DNA of 7,305 bases from JANXXV01 sp038230275 (GCA_038230275.1 JBBRNO010000219.1:1-7305), one strand, 5' to 3'; numbered from the stretch's first letter, positions 1 to 7,289 are shown. Notes: generated by a model from the letters alone, not told the origin. Numbers and translations are program-made.

Positions 1-1
1 G

Positions 2-157
2 GGGTTCCTTTTCCTCCCGTTCACTCTGATCGCCTACACTTTTCTGGCCAACATGCATCAACCGCATGACGCTACATATCTGGTTGTATTGTTCATTGCA
101 GTGGTGGTGGATCTGGGCTTGATTGGCGGCGGCAATAGAGTGCGGCGGCGGAACTGA
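2..157 (+). CDS. C-terminal end of an integral membrane protein (partial)
   Basis: An open frame enters from the left edge and ends at TGA 155-157, giving 51 residues. The translation has two strongly hydrophobic stretches, roughly residues 1-16 (GFLFLPFTLIAYTFLA) and 24-43 (ATYLVVLFIAVVVDLGLIGG), joined by a short polar turn (NMHQPHD). It ends in a basic tail (RVRRRN). Two closely spaced transmembrane helices followed by an arginine-rich end suggest a cytoplasmic C-terminus by the positive-inside rule. No family is recognisable. The stop lies two bases before the ATG of the following peptidase gene, so the two are probably co-transcribed. An internal ATG at 53 would give only 34 residues and would cut off the first helix, so a longer protein starting outside the window is preferred. 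Confidence 0.65.
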   Translation, partial: GFLFLPFTLIAYTFLANMHQPHDATYLVVLFIAVVVDLGLIGGGNRVRRRN

Positions 158-159
158 AC

Positions 160-3066
160 ATGAAGATCACAGTTTCGCTGGCACTGCTGCTGACAGCGTT
201 TGCGGCGGCGGCGCCAAAAGCAAAGAAGGACCCTGCCCCGCCCGCTGCGCAGAAGATGGATGATGCGTATTCCCAGAAGATTCGTAAATACACCACGGAG
301 CCTTACTTTCTCACGGAGATTGTGGACCACGTTCCTGCTTCGGCCACCGTGCCCACTCCGGAAAAAGTGCTGGGCTACATCATCGGCACTCCGAATAAGC
401 TGACCTATACGAAGGATATTTACCGCTACATGCGGGAACTGGCGAAGGCCTCGCCCCGCGTCCGCGTAATGACCGTGGGCCAGTCCGAAGAAGGCCGCGA
501 GATGATGCTGGTGGCCATTTCCGACGAAGCCAACATCCAGAAGCTGGAGCAATACAAGCAGATCACCGCGCGCCTGGCCGATCCGCGAAAGACTCCACCC
601 GCCGAAGCCGCTAAATTGATCACCGACGGCATTCCCTTCTATTGGGCTTCCGGCAGTATTCATTCCCCTGAAACAGGCTCGCCCGAAATGCTGATGGAGC
701 TGGCCTACCGCCTGGCCGTGGAAGACTCGCCGATGATCCAGAACATCCGCAAGAATTCCATTGTCCTGCTGACTCCGACGATTGAAGTGGATGGCCGCGA
801 TAAAGCGGTAGATCTCTACAATTACCGAAAGGCGTACCCAGCCAGAATCCCGCCGTCGCTGGTCTATTGGGGAAAATACGTCGCTCATGACAACAATCGC
901 GACGCCATGGGCATGACGCTCGAACTCAGCAAGGTAATGATGCGGACCTTCCTTGAATACCACCCCACGGTGCTCCACGATCTGCATGAGTCCGTCCCCT
1001 TTCTCTACATCTCTACCGGCATGGGGCCTTACAATCCGTGGCTCGATCCAATCGTCATCAATGAATGGCAAAAGATGGCCTACAACGAGATTGAAGAGAT
1101 GACCAAGCGCGGAGTGCCCGGCGTTTGGACGCACGGATTCTATGACGGCTGGGCCGCCAATTACATGTTCTATGTCGCGAACGGCCACAACTCCATTGGC
1201 CGCTTTTACGAGACCTTCGGCGGGCGCGGCGCGGATACGGGAATGCGCACCGTGGCAGCGTCGCAAACGTCGCGAACCTGGTTCCGTCCGAATCCCCCGC
1301 TGGCCAATGTAAACTGGTCCCTCCGTAACAACATCAACCTGCAGCAAAGCGCGCTATTGCTGGGGATGAACTACGCCGCATCCAACAAGAAACTGTTTCT
1401 GGAAAACTTCTATCTCAAGAGCACCCGTTCCGTTTCTAAGGCCACCACCGAAGGCCCCGCCGCCTGGGTGCTCCCCTCTGATGAAACACGCCCTGCACAA
1501 GCCGCTGAGTTGATCGGGCTGCTACAACTGCAAGGGATTGAGGTCCATAAGGCGGGCGCCGAAATAGAGCTTGCCAAGTCGAAGATACCGGCCGGAAGCT
1601 ACGTCATTCGCATGGATCAACCCTACAGCCGCATGGCCGACATGCTGCTGGATACACAATATTACAACGTGAACGATCCGCGGCCGTATGACGATACAGG
1701 CTGGTCCTTGGGCGCCTTGCGCAATGTGAAGACGGTCCGCGTCACCGAGGCCAAAATATTAAGCGCCTCCATGGAATTGCTCGACCGCGCTCCAGCACCG
1801 CTGGGCCGCGTTATCGGGTCCGGCCCAGTTTATCTGATCAACCACAACACCGACAACACACTGGCGACGCTCCGCTGGACTCTGCCCAACGCGAAGATAT
1901 CCGCGGCGGAAGTTCCTTTCGAAGCAGCAGGCAAAAAATATAACGCCGGCAGCTTCATTCTCCGCGCCGGCATCGAGCGCGCGGCTCTGGATCGAGCCGC
2001 TTCCACATTGGGACTGGAAATCGCCGCGGTAGCCGATGCGCCGAAAGTCGCGATGCACGATATTCTGCCCGCCCGCATCGCACTGGTCCACAGTTGGCTC
2101 AACACCCAGAACGAAGGTTGGTACCGCATCGCCTTCGATAAGTTGAAGATCCCCTACACCTACATCTCAGACCAGAAACTGCGGGAAATCCAGAACCTTC
2201 GAGAGCAGTTCGATGTGATTCTCTTCGGACCCACGCCCGGCAGTTCCCAGCGCATCGTGAACGGAATTCCCAAGAACGGACCGGATCCAATCCCCTGGAA
2301 GAAAACCGACCTCACGCCAAACCTCGGCATGTCTCCCGACACCACCGATGACATGCGCGGTGGCATGGGCCTGCCAGGAGTGGCGAACGTTCAGCGATTC
2401 GTCGAGGACGGCGGGCTCTTCATCACCATCGCGGCGAACAGTTCCATCCCAATCGACTACGGCGTGGTGGATAGCGTCTCCATTCTGCCGGCCCGCGAGC
2501 TGAAAGCTCAAGGCAGCGTGCTCAATTCCACCATCAGCGACAAGGGCAGCCCCATCACCTACGGCTATGGCGACAGGCTGGCGGTTTACTTCAATCAGGC
2601 CCCCGTGTTTCAGGTAAGCCGGACCGCGGGCTTCACCATTCCGGCCGACGGCGACGCCACACGGCCCAGCGGCAGAGGGACCATTGCCGATCCCGATATA
2701 CCGCAAGGCCGGCCCTACATTGCCCCGCCTGCGAAGGTGGAAGTGAAGCCCGGCGAGGACCCGCCATTGAACGACGAAGTGCGCGAATCTCTGCGCGCCT
2801 ACCTGCCAGCCCCGGGAATGTCGGCGCGGGTTGTGGTGAAATTCGTGGAAGAAAAGGACCTGCTCGTTTCCGGAATGCTGGCCGGAGGCCGCGAGCTGGC
2901 CGGCAAGCCCGTGGTGGTGGACATCCCGCGTGGGCAGGGTCACGTTCTGATGTTCGCCAACAATCCCATGTGGCGCGATGAAACCCAGGGCAGCTACTTC
3001 CTGCTATTCAACGCCATGATGAACTTCGCGAGTCTGGGCGTAGGGCAAAAGGCCGAGCAGAAATAG
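160..3066 (+). CDS. Secreted M14-family zinc carboxypeptidase, long form with C-terminal amidotransferase-like region
   Basis: 968 residues. An N-terminal signal peptide (MKITVSLALLLTAFAAAA, then a lysine-rich mature start) sends it to the periplasm or outside. Residues about 70-400 are the M14 zinc peptidase domain. The metal site shows as HSPETG (H168, E171) and DLHES (H276, with H273 nearby). The substrate-carboxylate motif is DNNRD (N246, R247). The likely general base is E351 in RFYETFG. Family members remove C-terminal residues from peptides; the substrate here is unknown. The protein is about twice the length of a plain M14 domain. After the catalytic domain comes a region with YDDTGWSLG (510-518), then an alternating strand/helix segment around 635-765 (ALVHSW, FDVILFGPTP, FVEDGGLFITIAAN) that resembles a class-I glutamine-amidotransferase-like fold, without a visible Cys-His-Glu triad. 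A further C-terminal stretch ends in HVLMFANNPMWR. The ATG follows the upstream stop by two bases and has no strong Shine-Dalgarno, consistent with translational coupling. The next gene, a peptidoglycan lyase on the same strand, allows but does not prove a cell-wall role. Confidence 0.9.
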   Translation: MKITVSLALLLTAFAAAAPKAKKDPAPPAAQKMDDAYSQKIRKYTTEPYFLTEIVDHVPASATVPTPEKVLGYIIGTPNKLTYTKDIYRYMRELAKASPRVRVMTVGQSEEGREMMLVAISDEANIQKLEQYKQITARLADPRKTPPAEAAKLITDGIPFYWASGSIHSPETGSPEMLMELAYRLAVEDSPMIQNIRKNSIVLLTPTIEVDGRDKAVDLYNYRKAYPARIPPSLVYWGKYVAHDNNRDAMGMTLELSKVMMRTFLEYHPTVLHDLHESVPFLYISTGMGPYNPWLDPIVINEWQKMAYNEIEEMTKRGVPGVWTHGFYDGWAANYMFYVANGHNSIGRFYETFGGRGADTGMRTVAASQTSRTWFRPNPPLANVNWSLRNNINLQQSALLLGMNYAASNKKLFLENFYLKSTRSVSKATTEGPAAWVLPSDETRPAQAAELIGLLQLQGIEVHKAGAEIELAKSKIPAGSYVIRMDQPYSRMADMLLDTQYYNVNDPRPYDDTGWSLGALRNVKTVRVTEAKILSASMELLDRAPAPLGRVIGSGPVYLINHNTDNTLATLRWTLPNAKISAAEVPFEAAGKKYNAGSFILRAGIERAALDRAASTLGLEIAAVADAPKVAMHDILPARIALVHSWLNTQNEGWYRIAFDKLKIPYTYISDQKLREIQNLREQFDVILFGPTPGSSQRIVNGIPKNGPDPIPWKKTDLTPNLGMSPDTTDDMRGGMGLPGVANVQRFVEDGGLFITIAANSSIPIDYGVVDSVSILPARELKAQGSVLNSTISDKGSPITYGYGDRLAVYFNQAPVFQVSRTAGFTIPADGDATRPSGRGTIADPDIPQGRPYIAPPAKVEVKPGEDPPLNDEVRESLRAYLPAPGMSARVVVKFVEEKDLLVSGMLAGGRELAGKPVVVDIPRGQGHVLMFANNPMWRDETQGSYFLLFNAMMNFASLGVGQKAEQK

Positions 3067-3099
3067 ACCCTGCACGAATCGCCCCGGAAGGCCGTCAGT

Positions 3100-3105
3100 T
3101 ACAAT
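3100..3105 (+). promoter_or_regulatory. Possible -10 element before the lytic transglycosylase gene
   Basis: TACAAT matches the sigma-70 -10 consensus at five of six positions and lies 12 bases before the GTG start in the 51-bp gap after the peptidase gene. No convincing -35 hexamer sits 16-18 bases upstream. If used, transcription would begin about five bases before the start codon, giving an almost leaderless message that would leave out most of the AGAAG at 3106-3110. That AGAAG, seven bases before GTG, is the alternative cue and would act as a weak Shine-Dalgarno on a read-through transcript from the peptidase gene. Confidence 0.35.
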
Positions 3106-3117
3106 AGAAGATCAGAC

Positions 3118-3765
3118 GTGAAAAGGCTAACTCTCAGTGTGCTCTTTGCCGCCGCGAATGCCTACGGTGGCGAATTCGCCGTACTGCAAAACGGCTTTCG
3201 CATCGCCTCGGATTACCATCTGGTCGCCGGTTCGCTGATTGAACTGCACACCAGGCAAGGCACTGTAAACCTGCCCGCCGAGAAAATTGTCCGCTTTGAA
3301 CAGGAAGAGTACATCGCCCCGCCGCCGCCCGCTCCGCCTGCCCCAGCCCTGCCCGCGCCGGTGATCGCGAAAGCCGCAACCACAAAGGAACTGATTCATG
3401 AAGCCGCCAGGCGCAACGGACTGCGTCCCGAGTTCGTGCAAAGCGTCGCCGCGGTCGAATCCAATTTCCAAATCGCCGCCGTTTCACCCAAAGGCGCCAT
3501 AGGACTGATGCAATTGATGCCCGGCACCGCGGCTGCACTCGGAGCCGATGCGAAGGACCCCGCCCAGAATGTAGATGCGGGCGCGCGCTATCTGCGCCAA
3601 CTTCTGGCGCGGTACAAAGATTCACCCGATCCCGTGCGCCTGGCGCTAGCCGCCTACAACGCCGGACCAGGCGCGGTGGATCGTCATAAAAATATCCCGC
3701 CCTATCGCGAAACCCAGGCCTACGTCGAAAAGGTATTGAAGAACTATCTCAGCCAGCTGAAGTAG
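3118..3765 (+). CDS. Secreted lytic transglycosylase, SLT domain (family 1-like)
   Basis: 215 residues from a GTG start. This start gives a complete signal peptide (MKRLTLSVLFAAANA) and follows an AGAAG Shine-Dalgarno-like site at seven bases. Residues about 19-64 form a small strand-rich module (EFAVLQNGFRIA, GSLIELHTRQGTVNLP). A proline/alanine linker at 67-81 follows, then the SLT lysozyme-like domain at about 90-205. The catalytic glutamate is E114 in AAVESNF. The other family signatures are present: GLMQLMPGTA (129-138), NVDAGARYL and AYNAGPGAV (179-187). Such enzymes cleave the MurNAc-GlcNAc bond of peptidoglycan in the periplasm, forming 1,6-anhydro-MurNAc ends. No lipobox cysteine is seen, so a soluble periplasmic form is likely. 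The catalytic core is compact and complete, with no LysM or other known wall-binding repeat. It follows the peptidase gene on the same strand and ends exactly where the convergent receptor gene ends. Confidence 0.93.
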   Translation: MKRLTLSVLFAAANAYGGEFAVLQNGFRIASDYHLVAGSLIELHTRQGTVNLPAEKIVRFEQEEYIAPPPPAPPAPALPAPVIAKAATTKELIHEAARRNGLRPEFVQSVAAVESNFQIAAVSPKGAIGLMQLMPGTAAALGADAKDPAQNVDAGARYLRQLLARYKDSPDPVRLALAAYNAGPGAVDRHKNIPPYRETQAYVEKVLKNYLSQLK

Positions 3766-6237
3766 TTAGATTTTCTCGCGGCCCAACCATCGCAGCCGCA
3801 TGACAAACTGCCTGCCCTGGCTGCCGTAATAACGCAGAAAGTCCGGACCGCCCACCACATTATTTGCCACGCTGTAGTTCCTGTGATCGGTAATGTTGTT
3901 GAAGCCGCCGCGAATCGCCAACAAATTGCTGCGATAGTGAAAACGCCTCTCCACATGCAGGTTGATGTTGAAATACAACGGCAGCCGCAACGAATTCACC
4001 GCGCCCGCAATCTGCCCGTTAGCCCGCTGCATGGAAAACGGAAATCCACTGCGCGTCTCAAACAGGTAGGCAACTGACCAGTCTTTCAGCGGCGTAGGCA
4101 GAAATCCCCAACTCAGCAAACGGTTCGGACTATCCCATGGCAGCGGCCCGTAATTGTCCGCCGTTCGCAAAATCTGATCGATGCTCTGATCCAGCACCGC
4201 GTTGGAAGTAGCCCGGGATCGCGTATAGCTGGCCATCCACTCATATTGCCCGCCAAAATTCTGCCGCACCGCCACCTCCGCCGAATCGTAGGCGTCCTTC
4301 CGGCCATTCGTCAAATTGAAGATGCCATCGAACACGGTGGTGCCGTATAGATCCGCGAATGCCGGCGGCGCAATTCCAGATGTCAACTGGTTTATATACG
4401 TAAACGCGTGATCCCCGCGACGCCGCAGCAGATTCACCGAAGCATACAGTTTTCCCGTCAGATGCTGGTCGATGCCCAAAGTCCAATTCCTCGCTCGCGG
4501 CGGACGCAGGCCGCGCGCATCGTCACGGAAGATGGTGGCGGCCGGTCCCCTCGCCACCTCGCCGTCGCCATCAAAATGGGTAGTCAACGAGTACTGATCG
4601 CGCGACCGCGAGAAGAAGTCCATGCGCGACGCATCGTAAATCACCGCGTATCCTCCAGACAGCCTGGTGCTGCTGGAGGCGAATGGCGAATAGGAGAAGG
4701 ACGCCCTGGGAGAGAATGAAACACGATGGACCAAATCGTCCCAATCCTGTCGCAGCCCGATCTCGAGCAGCAGATTCGCACGCACCCTCCAGGCATCCAC
4801 CACATAGGAAGAGGTCTCGTAGTTCTGCGTATGCACCCTGCCGCTGCCCGCGAAAGTAGTCAGCGATAAACGCTCTCCACTCACGCCGAACAACTCGTAC
4901 CCGGTGCGCGTAAAATCCTGGTCGTATCGCAACCGGTTGAGATCCATCCCAACCTTTACCTGGTGGCTCCCCGCGAACGAAAAGGACGGCAGAAACAGAT
5001 TCGACAGAAACTGATCGCGCCGGGAATTCTGCGTTGCATCCAGAAACGAATTTCCGCGCCTGCCAAACGGCGTCAAAATCGAATAGTCATGTCCCTGTGG
5101 AATACGGCGCTGGTAAACCCTGTTGTCGGCGAAGCCAAACTCAAGCAAGGCTCCATGCGGCAGGTAGATCTGGTCCTTCGCACTATAAAACCAAGTTCTG
5201 GACCTACGCGTCAGGGTGCTCGATACCGGGTCCAGCACGCCCAGCCCAACCCGCGATTCGTTCCCGTAATTCACCAGGAAATCGGAATAGACGATGTTCG
5301 ACGGCGTCAAATTGATCTGCGTGTGAATCAGATTCGACCCTCGCAAACTGGACGCCTGGTCCTCGCCCTTCGGCAAATCGTCGACCACCAGTTGCTGATA
5401 CTCGGTGTCCAGACTGTCGGAAAACCAAACTCGTCCCTTCAAAATCGGTCCAGAAAGATTTCCCCTTGGCGACCATGTTCCCAAGTGCAGTCCTTTCTTA
5501 ATGTCGAATCCAGGTATGAAATTCGTTCCTGAATAGCGCCATTGGTCGGTCCCGGTCTTGGTTTGAATCGCCAGCGCCCCGGCCGAGCCCTTGCCGAATT
5601 CCGGCGAGAAGCGGCCCGTCGAAAACTCCAGGGACCGTACCGACTCCACGCTTAGCCGCGTATCGAAGCGGCCTGTCAGCGGATCGCCGATATTGAACCC
5701 GTTCAGCGTATACAGCACCTGGTTTTCCGCCCCGCCGTTGAAGTGCAGCTCCCCTTGCGGGTCTTGCAGCACACTGGGCATCACCCGGAAGGAGTTGCGA
5801 AGTGTGTGCGCCGATTGCACCGGCACATTCATCACTTCAGGGCCGCTCAGCCGTTGGCCGGCGCTGGTCTTGTCAACATCAATGGCCGGCGGCGCATCGT
5901 CCACGTCCAACGACTGAAACACTTCACGAACGTGATTCAGCACCAGCGTCAGGTCCCCTCTCTCGCCAAACACTTGCAATGGGCGGTCCCGCAGTTGAAA
6001 GTACCCGTCGTGCTGCACGTTCACCAGGTAGGAACCATCCCCGGACAAACGAACTTCGAACCGGCCATTCGGAGCCGTGACGGATTGATTGCTCTCCGGG
6101 GAACCGCTGGCGTGAATCGTCACCCGCGCGCCACCCACAGCCGCATTGTTCTCATCCAGCACTCGGCCGCTGACAAGGGTTTCCGCGCTGGCAAGCGGAA
6201 TCAGCAGCAGCCCAATCGCAATCAGCACCGGGAACAT
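3766..6237 (-). CDS. TonB-dependent-receptor-like outer-membrane protein with carboxypeptidase-regulatory-like domain
   Basis: 823 residues. A signal peptide (MFPVLIAIGLLLIPLASA) is followed by a carboxypeptidase-regulatory-like beta-sandwich at about 21-100 (VSGRVLDENNAAVGGARVTI, then APNGRFEV and GSYLVNVQHDGY). A plug domain lies at about 125-230 (MNVPVQSAHTLRN, NGGAENQVLYTLNGFNIGD, FSPEFGKGSAGALAIQTKTG). The rest, about 235-823, is a beta-barrel of alternating aromatic strands. No clear TonB box is seen between signal and plug, which is common in this acidobacterial type. The final strand GRQFVMRLRWLG is followed by four extra residues (REKI), so the usual terminal aromatic residue is not last. 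Family members import large or scarce ligands across the outer membrane using TonB energy; the ligand cannot be told from sequence. The start is preceded by GGAAGG, 11 bases away. The gene runs convergent to the transglycosylase and divergent from the epimerase-like gene, which could hint at a sugar-related ligand, but only weakly. Confidence 0.88.
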   Translation of the reverse strand: MFPVLIAIGLLLIPLASAETLVSGRVLDENNAAVGGARVTIHASGSPESNQSVTAPNGRFEVRLSGDGSYLVNVQHDGYFQLRDRPLQVFGERGDLTLVLNHVREVFQSLDVDDAPPAIDVDKTSAGQRLSGPEVMNVPVQSAHTLRNSFRVMPSVLQDPQGELHFNGGAENQVLYTLNGFNIGDPLTGRFDTRLSVESVRSLEFSTGRFSPEFGKGSAGALAIQTKTGTDQWRYSGTNFIPGFDIKKGLHLGTWSPRGNLSGPILKGRVWFSDSLDTEYQQLVVDDLPKGEDQASSLRGSNLIHTQINLTPSNIVYSDFLVNYGNESRVGLGVLDPVSSTLTRRSRTWFYSAKDQIYLPHGALLEFGFADNRVYQRRIPQGHDYSILTPFGRRGNSFLDATQNSRRDQFLSNLFLPSFSFAGSHQVKVGMDLNRLRYDQDFTRTGYELFGVSGERLSLTTFAGSGRVHTQNYETSSYVVDAWRVRANLLLEIGLRQDWDDLVHRVSFSPRASFSYSPFASSSTRLSGGYAVIYDASRMDFFSRSRDQYSLTTHFDGDGEVARGPAATIFRDDARGLRPPRARNWTLGIDQHLTGKLYASVNLLRRRGDHAFTYINQLTSGIAPPAFADLYGTTVFDGIFNLTNGRKDAYDSAEVAVRQNFGGQYEWMASYTRSRATSNAVLDQSIDQILRTADNYGPLPWDSPNRLLSWGFLPTPLKDWSVAYLFETRSGFPFSMQRANGQIAGAVNSLRLPLYFNINLHVERRFHYRSNLLAIRGGFNNITDHRNYSVANNVVGGPDFLRYYGSQGRQFVMRLRWLGREKI

Positions 6238-6248
6238 GACACAGAATA

Positions 6249-6263
6249 CCTTCCAACACTATA
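6249..6263 (-). promoter_or_regulatory. Possible -10 and Shine-Dalgarno of the receptor gene
   Basis: Read on the minus strand, TATAGT (6263-6258) matches the -10 consensus at five of six positions. GGAAGG (6254-6249) is a Shine-Dalgarno-like run 11 bases before the ATG at 6237. No good -35 is seen at normal spacing; TTTACG lies only 13 bases upstream of the TATAGT. A start from this -10 would place the message's 5' end close to or inside the GGAAGG, so the two elements may not both be used. Confidence 0.3.
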
Positions 6264-6271
6264 TCGGTTCT

Positions 6272-6279
6272 GGTATCGT
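6272..6279 (+). promoter_or_regulatory. Possible extended -10 promoter of the epimerase-like gene
   Basis: TATCGT at 6274-6279 (four of six matches to TATAAT) is preceded by TGG at 6271-6273, forming the TGn of an extended -10, which can work without a strong -35. TTCCAA at 6251-6256, 17 bases upstream, matches the -35 consensus only at three positions. The predicted transcription start, about 6285-6287, is only a few bases before the ATG at 6290. No Shine-Dalgarno precedes that ATG. The arrangement suggests a leaderless or near-leaderless transcript. Confidence 0.35.
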
Positions 6280-6289
6280 AAACCCTTAT

Positions 6290-7162
6290 ATGACTCGCCG
6301 CGATTTGCTAGCCGCGTCCCCAGCCCTCGCCATGGCCGCCAGAAAACCATCGTTTGAATTGTGCCTGCACCAAACCACGTCGGCCTCCGCCGGCTTCCGG
6401 CAATCGCTCGAAGGTTATGCGAAAGCGGGTGTTCACCTGGTGGAAGTGATTCCGCCGAAAGTAGCGGAGTACGCCAAGGCGGAAGGCATCGCCGGCGCCA
6501 AACGGCTGCTAAGCGATCTGGGAATGAAGGCAGTTTCCAGCGGCGGTGTGCGAGGCTTAGCCGAACCAAGCCCCACCCGGCCCAAGCTTCTGGAAGACCT
6601 GAAATCCACTTGCGAACTGATCTCCGGACTCGGCGTGGACCGGCTGGTGTGCCCTTGTGGCACCACCGCCACCTACACGGCGGACGACTATAAGCGCGCT
6701 GTCGACAACCTGCGCGAAGCCGGCGAAATCACCAAGCAGTTCGGACTCACCGTCATGCTGGAATTCATGCGCGGGTCCACCTTCATCGGCACCCTGCCCA
6801 CGGCGCTGAACACGGTGCGGGAAGCGGCCCATCCCAACGTCAAACCGATGCTCGACTGCTATCACTTTTGGGCAGGCTTGAGTAAGTTCGAAGATCTGGA
6901 ATTGATCCGCCCAGGCGAACTGCACCACGTTCATTTCCAGGACGTGGCCAAGATCCCCCGCGAAATGCTAGACAGCCGGACCCGTGAGATTCCAGGAGAC
7001 GGCGTCAGCCCGCTGGCCAAAATCCTCCGCATGCTGGCCGCGAAAGGCTACACCGGGCCGCTCTCCGTGGAATTGTTCTATCAGCGCTTCCAGGATGCGG
7101 ATCCGTTCACCGTAGCCACTGAGATTCGCACCAAGTGCGAGGCCGTGTTGCGAACGGTCTAG
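6290..7162 (+). CDS. Tat-exported sugar phosphate isomerase/epimerase-like TIM barrel
   Basis: 290 residues from the ATG at 6290. This start places a twin-arginine signal at the N-terminus (MTRRDLLAASPALAMAA). An in-frame ATG at 6146 would add 48 low-complexity residues, overlap the divergent receptor gene and bury the signal, so it is not used. The body from about residue 20 fits the xylose-isomerase-like/AP-endonuclease-2 TIM-barrel family. The four expected metal ligands of the epimerase type are visible in order: E158 (VMLEFMRG), D189 with H192 (MLDCYHFW), H215 (HHVHFQD) and E261 (SVELFYQ). Their spacing resembles D-tagatose/D-psicose 3-epimerases. K221 falls where I recall those enzymes having a substrate-binding arginine, so the substrate may differ. 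Members isomerise or epimerise free or phosphorylated sugars and inositols with a divalent metal. A Tat signal implies export already folded, probably with metal bound. It is divergent from the receptor gene and ends 33 bases before a stem-loop. The family is secure, the substrate is not. Confidence 0.85.
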   Translation: MTRRDLLAASPALAMAARKPSFELCLHQTTSASAGFRQSLEGYAKAGVHLVEVIPPKVAEYAKAEGIAGAKRLLSDLGMKAVSSGGVRGLAEPSPTRPKLLEDLKSTCELISGLGVDRLVCPCGTTATYTADDYKRAVDNLREAGEITKQFGLTVMLEFMRGSTFIGTLPTALNTVREAAHPNVKPMLDCYHFWAGLSKFEDLELIRPGELHHVHFQDVAKIPREMLDSRTREIPGDGVSPLAKILRMLAAKGYTGPLSVELFYQRFQDADPFTVATEIRTKCEAVLRTV

Positions 7163-7195
7163 TGCTTAGTTGCAGAAATAGGCGTTCTGGATTTT

Positions 7196-7224
7196 CGCGG
7201 CTCACACTGCGTTTCCGAGCCGCG
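7196..7224. repeat. GC-rich perfect 8-bp inverted repeat (stem-loop) after the epimerase-like gene
   Basis: CGCGGCTC at 7196-7203 pairs perfectly with GAGCCGCG at 7217-7224 across a 13-base loop. An overlapping pairing of TCACAC (7202-7207) with GTGTGA (7236-7241), and of CTCAC (7201-7205) with GTGAG (7228-7232), could form alternative structures. No T-run follows on the plus strand; the run after it is A (7241-7246). It is therefore not a standard intrinsic terminator, although it could protect or end the upstream message. The string GAGCCGCGACCGTGAG (7217-7232) resembles, from memory, dispersed palindromic intergenic repeats of Solibacter-type genomes. That resemblance is recollection, not a search result. 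Confidence 0.6.
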
Positions 7225-7257
7225 ACCGTGAGAAGGTGTGAAAAAATCGAGAATGGC

Positions 7258-7289
7258 CACTTAAAACATGTTCACTCTAAAATGTTTTA
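7258..7289. repeat. AT-rich adjacent direct repeats with overlapping inverted repeat
   Basis: Two near-identical units lie head to tail: CACTTAAAACATGTT (7258-7272) and CACTCTAAAATGTT (7273-7286). An 8-bp perfect inverted repeat overlaps them, TAAAACAT (7262-7269) with ATGTTTTA (7282-7289), around a 12-base loop. The AT-rich composition contrasts with the GC-rich surroundings. Options are a regulator-binding site for a gene beyond the right edge, or the terminal transposase-binding repeats of an insertion sequence. The TGGCCACTTAAAA text (7254-7266) is reminiscent of some IS21-family ends, but no transposase is in the window. Confidence 0.5.

Noticed and set aside
58..1347. 429-codon open frame on the minus strand opposite the peptidase gene
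   Set aside because: It is fully antisense to a well-supported M14 gene, its translation is rich in His, Arg and Gly with no recognisable domain, and long stop-free antisense frames are expected in GC-rich coding DNA.
2167..2943. 258-codon open frame on the minus strand opposite the C-terminal half of the peptidase
   Set aside because: Same composition pattern, no domain, no promoter or ribosome site; a shadow of the sense gene.
3749..3760. TCAGC-CA-GCTGA palindrome at the end of the transglycosylase as a terminator
   Set aside because: A two-base loop cannot close, the stem is short and no T-run follows; it is coding sequence (LSQLK).
6246..6276. ATACC ... GGTAT inverted repeat in the divergent spacer as an operator
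   Set aside because: The arms are only five bases with a 21-base spacer, and the match does not extend; chance is likely.
6146..6289. 48-residue upstream extension of the epimerase-like gene
   Set aside because: Serine-rich and featureless, antisense to the receptor signal-peptide region, and it would displace the Tat signal from the N-terminus; start at 6290 preferred.
5743..6357. 204-codon open frame on the plus strand opposite the receptor N-terminus
   Set aside because: It overlaps both the receptor and the start of the epimerase-like gene in other frames and shows no family signature.
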